DNA of 9,707 nt from contig CAZTII010000064.1 in assembly GCA_964613305.1 (NCBI GenBank), forward strand, positions 1-9,707. Direction: 5' to 3'. Position 1 is the first letter of the stretch. Each line of letters opens with the position of its first letter. Positions 6,966 to 9,707 of the stretch are shown here, piece after piece. The notes beneath the pieces were generated by a model. It saw only the letters and a list, made by a program, of their open reading frames with translations, was not told the origin of the DNA and did not search any database. This stretch comes from CAZTII01 sp964613305. GTDB lineage: Bacteria > Bacillota_I > Bacilli_A > Erysipelotrichales > Erysipelotrichaceae. The translations under genes and the position numbers were made by a program.

Positions 6966-8078
6966 ATGAAAGTAACTGGAATTATTGTAGAATACAATCC
7001 ATTTCACAATGGACATGCGCTTCATATTCAAAAAACACGAGAAATCACAAATTGTGATGTTTTAATTGCGGTCATGTCAGGAAATTACGTTCAACGTGGT
7101 GAAATGGCTATCTTAGATAAATGGACACGAAGCAAACACGCCATCATGCAAGGAGTTGATATAGTCCTTGAATTACCCTACATTGTTGCAACACAAAGCG
7201 CTAATCAATTTGCACAAGGAGCAATGGATATTCTTCATTTAGCTAAAGCAGATAGCTTTGTTTTTGGTAGTGAATCCAATAATTTAGACAATTTAAAAGA
7301 ATTATCGACATTACCACTATCCGTCGATAATTTAAAAGAATCATTAAAGACAGGCAATAGTTTTCCTAAGTCTTACGGTTATTTAGAAAAAGAAATACCA
7401 CCAAATGATATATTAGGAATTGCTTATTTAAAAGCAAATAAAAACTTAACCCCTTATACCATCCAAAGGAATGTCAGTTATCACGATGATTGTTTATATG
7501 AGTCCATATCAAGTGCTACTGCCATAAGAAAAGCTGTTTTTTCTAATCAAACAATCACATCTACAAGCATGAAAAAAGAGCTATTAGAAGGTCCTTGTCA
7601 ATCATGGAGTTTATACTACCCTCTACTTAGACATTTACTATTAACGCTACCAAAAGAAACAGTACAAGGAATATTTTTAGTAAGTGAAGGTATTGAAAAT
7701 CATTTATATAACGTAGCGATGGAAGCAGATAATTTTGCGACATTTATTAATAAAGCAACGACTCGACGCTACACTTCCAGTAGAATTCAACGAGTTTGTT
7801 TACAAATCATCAACCATGTTACAAAACAAGAAGTAAAACAATTACCACCATATGATACGTTGCGTGTTTTAGCAAGCAATCAAATCGGAATAAACTATTT
7901 AAAACACTTAAAACAACAAGAAGTTAAAATTGCGAGTAAATTCTCACAACTACCACAAGCGTATCGTGACTTAGAATTTAGAACAACATTAACCTACGCT
8001 AGTGTTTTAGAAAGTGAACAACGAAAGAAACTCATTCAACAAGAAATAAGTGGACCAATTATAGTAAAAGAGAATTGA
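6966..8078 (+). CDS. tmcAL: tRNA(Met) cytidine acetate ligase TmcAL (YlbM family)
   Basis: This 370-residue enzyme uses acetate and ATP to make N4-acetylcytidine at the wobble position (C34) of elongator tRNA-Met. It is a nucleotidyltransferase-fold protein: the N-terminus MKVTGIIVEYNPFHNGH contains the HxGH nucleotide-binding motif at residues 14-17. MSGNYVQRGEMAILDKWTR follows at about 37-55, then GSES at 101-104, SSATAIR near 182-188 and TRRYTSSRIQR near 266-276. All are typical of the family. The start is placed at 6966 because it yields the conserved N-terminus and follows GGTGA; an upstream in-frame start at 6927 would precede the likely promoter. At 370 residues it is shorter than B. 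subtilis YlbM. It ends IIVKEN, the last four codons lying in a palindromic terminator shared with the facing gene. Confidence 0.94.
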   Translation: MKVTGIIVEYNPFHNGHALHIQKTREITNCDVLIAVMSGNYVQRGEMAILDKWTRSKHAIMQGVDIVLELPYIVATQSANQFAQGAMDILHLAKADSFVFGSESNNLDNLKELSTLPLSVDNLKESLKTGNSFPKSYGYLEKEIPPNDILGIAYLKANKNLTPYTIQRNVSYHDDCLYESISSATAIRKAVFSNQTITSTSMKKELLEGPCQSWSLYYPLLRHLLLTLPKETVQGIFLVSEGIENHLYNVAMEADNFATFINKATTRRYTSSRIQRVCLQIINHVTKQEVKQLPPYDTLRVLASNQIGINYLKHLKQQEVKIASKFSQLPQAYRDLEFRTTLTYASVLESEQRKKLIQQEISGPIIVKEN

Positions 8079-8098
8079 AAATCAATTCTCTTTTACTA
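8062..8098. terminator. Bidirectional terminator shared by tmcAL and the M50 peptidase gene
   Basis: A perfect 17-bp inverted repeat (8062-8078 with 8082-8098) encloses a three-base loop AAA (8079-8081). The G+C-containing core GAGAATTGA / TCAATTCTC is flanked by an A tract on one side and TTTT on the other, so it can stop RNA polymerase from both directions. Both arms are coding: each carries GTA AAA GAG AAT TGA, the end of the gene on its own strand. The two TGA stops are three bases apart. Confidence 0.88.
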
Positions 8099-9176
8099 AT
8101 AACAGCAATTCTCTTTCACCTTCAATATCTTGTTTATATGGATAGTTTTTCGCAACTTTTTCAAATTGTACCAATGTTTTATTCGCTAAATCACTATTTT
8201 TATCTTTAATTGTATATAAAGCATACTGCATTCGTATCATCGACGGAAATGTTTTCATCGCTTTAGCAAACTTTTTAAAATCATCCGTTAATAATGGTTC
8301 AATCAATGCCAACTCCTTATTTTCAATTATTTCACAAAAAATACGTTCAGCAATTAATAAATTACGATGAAAACCAATCATTTTGCGATCTTTTTCTATA
8401 AGTTTATCCATCAATTCAATCGCTTGTACAATCTCTTTTTTATCTAGTAGATAGATAACAGAAGCATAGTTAATCGCTGCTTCAATACCGTTATTGGATT
8501 CAACAATATCAACGTTAAACCATTCTTGCGGCATATCTTTTAAACGAACTCCTTCTTGCGTTTTTTCTTGAATAAGCAATTGAACTAAAAAACAGTCTCT
8601 TGTTCTTTCACTTTTATGCAGTTGTTGAATTGTATAACCATCATTTTCAATCATCGCTAATTTCAAAGGAAGACCATTAAGAAGTGCAGTAACAAATCCC
8701 ATCGCAATAAATTGAAAATTAAACAGCGATAAAATAGGATTATCGCTGTTTAACAATAACGCTACCAATGAAAACAAAACATTAAAAAGAACTCCACCTA
8801 ATAAATACAATGTATAAGGAATCGGTTGTTTAGAAGGTGGAATCATTAAACATTGACCAGCCGTTTGCGGAATATGATACTTTTTTAACGATAAGGAATT
8901 GTTGTTGGATAGTATCGCTATATTTCCAATTCTAAACGATGAAAAGCGATAACCACTTAATTTACCAAACACAAAATGTCCTACTTCATGAATAACAACG
9001 TGAATAAAAAACGATATGATTAAAAAACAAAACGACAATAGAAGAGTTAACAATGAAATTTCTTTATCCTTAGAAATTTTTTCACCGAAAGCAACCATCG
9101 CAATACCTACGATTACGCCTAAAACAACTTGTACTAAATTTGCGATTGTCAGAAATTTTTTAATTTTATTTTTCAA
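8082..9176 (-). CDS. M50-type (site-2-protease-like) membrane metallopeptidase
   Basis: This is a predicted intramembrane or membrane zinc metallopeptidase. Numbered from the upstream ATG at 9203, it has hydrophobic segments at about 17-38 and 50-71 and the zinc site HEVGH at 72-76. A further membrane region has GG and Asn (136-141), and a third zinc-ligand candidate is Asp188 in ENDGY near the end of a hydrophobic stretch. These match the M50 HExxH and DG motifs. The rest (about 230-373) is soluble and helical, possibly TPR-like. I set the start at the TTG at 9176 (364 residues) because AAAGGAG stands seven bases before it, whereas the ATG at 9203 lacks a ribosome site and overlaps the likely -10 element. 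The substrate is unknown. It converges on tmcAL. Confidence 0.82.
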   Translation of the reverse strand: MKNKIKKFLTIANLVQVVLGVIVGIAMVAFGEKISKDKEISLLTLLLSFCFLIISFFIHVVIHEVGHFVFGKLSGYRFSSFRIGNIAILSNNNSLSLKKYHIPQTAGQCLMIPPSKQPIPYTLYLLGGVLFNVLFSLVALLLNSDNPILSLFNFQFIAMGFVTALLNGLPLKLAMIENDGYTIQQLHKSERTRDCFLVQLLIQEKTQEGVRLKDMPQEWFNVDIVESNNGIEAAINYASVIYLLDKKEIVQAIELMDKLIEKDRKMIGFHRNLLIAERIFCEIIENKELALIEPLLTDDFKKFAKAMKTFPSMIRMQYALYTIKDKNSDLANKTLVQFEKVAKNYPYKQDIEGERELLLLVKEN

Positions 9177-9183
9177 TTTATTT

Positions 9184-9190
9184 CTCCTTT
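9184..9190 (-). promoter_or_regulatory. Ribosome binding site that fixes the M50 peptidase start
   Basis: AAAGGAG on the minus strand lies seven bases upstream of a TTG codon at 9176. It is the strongest Shine-Dalgarno in the region and lies inside the nine-codon extension created by the upstream ATG at 9203, which has no such site. Confidence 0.7.
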
Positions 9191-9201
9191 TAATTCTAAC
9201 C

Positions 9202-9210
9202 ATTGTATCA
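9202..9210 (-). promoter_or_regulatory. Extended -10 promoter of the M50 peptidase gene
   Basis: TGATACAAT on the minus strand is an extended -10 element; any -35 is poor. It overlaps the ATG at 9203, so transcription would begin near 9195, downstream of that codon and just before the AAAGGAG site. Confidence 0.45.
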
Positions 9211-9260
9211 CATTAAGTAATTACGCATGAATCATAAAAAGCGGTAAAATGAGCTAAATT

Positions 9261-9289
9261 TTGTTATTTTTTAGTGGTTTATGTAAAAT
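9261..9289 (+). promoter_or_regulatory. Promoter of the putative noncoding RNA
   Basis: On the plus strand TTGTTA (-35, 9261-9266), a 17-base spacer and TAAAAT (-10, 9284-9289) form a good sigma-A promoter, with four and five matches to consensus. No open reading frame with a ribosome site follows before the strong terminator at 9414-9439, so the product is predicted to be a short RNA starting near 9296. Confidence 0.6.
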
Positions 9290-9295
9290 TTGCGT

Positions 9296-9439
9296 CTTGT
9301 TTTTACGGTGGTGGTAATGTAGTATTTAAATACCGAAGCAAATGCTTGACAGGTCTACAAGGAGTACTGATTGAAATGATTAAGCGTACTGTAAGTACGT
9401 CAGCTCCTTGGAAAATAGAGGGAAACCTCTATTTTTTTT
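9296..9439 (+). ncRNA. Putative structured small RNA facing the DUF3800 gene
   Basis: This predicted RNA of about 145 nt is bounded by its own promoter and intrinsic terminator. The visible pairings are consecutive. A 12-nt self-complementary element lies at 9322-9333, with alternative CGGU/ACCG closing pairs at 9306-9309 and 9332-9335. A small hairpin AAGC/GCTT spans 9336-9347. A long composite stem pairs CAAGGAG (9358-9364) with CTCCTTG (9404-9410) and, after a two-base bulge, CTGA (9367-9370) with TCAG (9400-9403). Inside it sits hairpin CGTACT-GTA-AGTACG (9385-9399) with an unpaired purine-rich strand 9371-9384. GCTTGA (9344-9349) could pair with TTAAGC (9380-9385) as a pseudoknot. No Rfam family is recognised from sequence alone. 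DUF3800 genes are known to neighbour several structured RNA motifs, which makes this a plausible relative. It could instead be an untranslated relic of a mobile element. Confidence 0.55.
9414..9439 (+). terminator. Strong GAAA-capped intrinsic terminator of the putative RNA
   Basis: The 8-bp stem AATAGAGG / CCTCTATT (9414-9421 with 9426-9433) closes a GNRA-type GAAA loop and runs into eight Ts (9432-9439). Read on the minus strand the same hairpin is followed by only four Ts and contains the DUF3800 stop codon, so it may work weakly in that direction too. The stronger T tract on the plus strand indicates that its main job is to end a plus-strand transcript. Confidence 0.85.
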
Positions 9440-9707
9440 GTGGAAATTTTCGATATAACCATAGCCAAGATATTCTGTTTTTTAGTCCGTCAGGAAAATT
9501 TGATGAATTAATCAGTTCTTTTCTTACAGTCCCAGCTATGATATCAGAAGCTTGGATTACTGTATTTTTTTTTGAATCTAAATAATGAATATTCAAATTT
9601 AATTCTCTATTAAGAATAGGTTTTGTTTTATAGCCATAATTAAAATTTTCTATTCCATGTATTAATTCTTCATACAAACCATCTCTCAACGAATAGTAGC
9701 CGTTTGT
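9429..9707 (-). CDS. DUF3800 domain protein, C-terminal part (cut by window edge)
   Basis: Ninety-two codons are visible and the frame is open to the right edge, so the N-terminal part lies outside. The stretch YSLRDGLYEELIHGI followed by LDSKKNTVIQASDIIAGTVRK matches the C-terminal hallmark of DUF3800: an Asp-Ser-Lys-Lys strand, then a Gln-x-x-Asp-x-x-Ala-Gly helix. Both acidic residues are probably active-site or metal ligands, paired with an N-terminal DES-type motif that cannot be seen here. The family's activity is not settled; its members are common in accessory, phage and defence-related regions. A TTG at 9689 is an internal leucine, not the start. The TAG stop sits within the terminator hairpin of the facing RNA, so the two transcripts overlap at their 3' ends. 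Confidence 0.8.
   Translation of the reverse strand, partial: TNGYYSLRDGLYEELIHGIENFNYGYKTKPILNRELNLNIHYLDSKKNTVIQASDIIAGTVRKELINSSNFPDGLKNRISWLWLYRKFPQKK

Noticed and set aside
9016..9216. Plus-strand open frame of 66 codons
   Set aside because: It is antisense to the membrane segments of the M50 peptidase and has no ribosome site.
9296..9410. Riboswitch, T-box, tracrRNA or CRISPR-related RNA
   Set aside because: No conserved core of the riboswitch classes I know, no T-box sequence (AGGGTGGNACCGCG), and no repeat array or anti-repeat is visible in the window. The element is not followed by a plus-strand gene, which argues against a cis-regulatory leader.
9274..9585. Plus-strand open frame of 103 codons across the putative RNA and antisense to the DUF3800 gene
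   Set aside because: It begins with a GTG that has no ribosome site, lies partly within the promoter, runs straight through a strong terminator hairpin and is antisense to a recognisable DUF3800 domain. The product resembles no family I know.
1..9707. tRNA or rRNA genes, insertion sequence with terminal repeats, CRISPR array
   Set aside because: Reading both strands shows no tRNA or rRNA sequence, no transposase and no regular repeat-spacer pattern. The only notable repeats are the MraZ boxes and the terminator palindromes.

Overview
The window looks like a chromosomal segment of a low-GC Gram-positive bacterium (Bacillota). The evidence is strong A+T bias, purine-rich Shine-Dalgarno sites, the gene order mraZ-rsmH-ftsL-pbpB, and DUF177 (YceD) and TmcAL genes typical of this phylum. 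TGA is used as a normal stop in several genes, so a Mycoplasma-type code is excluded. An Erysipelotrichia-like host is plausible, but I infer this from general gene character only.

On the minus strand, positions 56-4080 hold the start of a division and cell-wall (dcw) cluster: mraZ, rsmH, ftsL and pbpB, with overlaps or gaps of only a few bases. It is preceded by a clear sigma-A promoter and four GTGG repeats at exactly 10-bp spacing, which are the expected autoregulatory operator for MraZ. MraZ controls the cluster, RsmH methylates 16S rRNA, and FtsL and the class B PBP act at the septum. A second promoter sits in the last 50 bases of the window beyond pbpB and would serve genes off the left edge.

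Positions 4128-5411 (minus) hold two unrecognised reading frames. The first is a short lipoprotein. The second lacks a convincing start codon and is open upstream into the first in the -1 frame, so the two look like one lipoprotein gene broken by a one-base frameshift. A terminator follows them.

Positions 5480-6910 (minus) hold a monoacylglycerol-lipase-like alpha/beta hydrolase translationally coupled to a YceD/DUF177 protein, ending in a terminator; rpmF, the usual next gene, is absent. Divergently on the plus strand lies tmcAL (tRNA-Met cytidine acetate ligase). It converges on a minus-strand M50 (site-2-protease-like) membrane metallopeptidase. The two genes end in a shared 17-bp palindromic terminator that makes both proteins finish in the same residues, VKEN.

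The right end (9260-9707) is the most unusual part. The minus strand carries the C-terminal part of a DUF3800 protein that runs off the window. Facing it on the plus strand is an apparently independent, roughly 145-nt noncoding RNA unit with its own -35/-10 promoter, several consecutive hairpins and a GAAA-capped intrinsic terminator. A DUF3800 gene beside a structured RNA resembles the DUF3800-associated RNA motifs known from comparative genomics and is the best candidate here for an under-described system.
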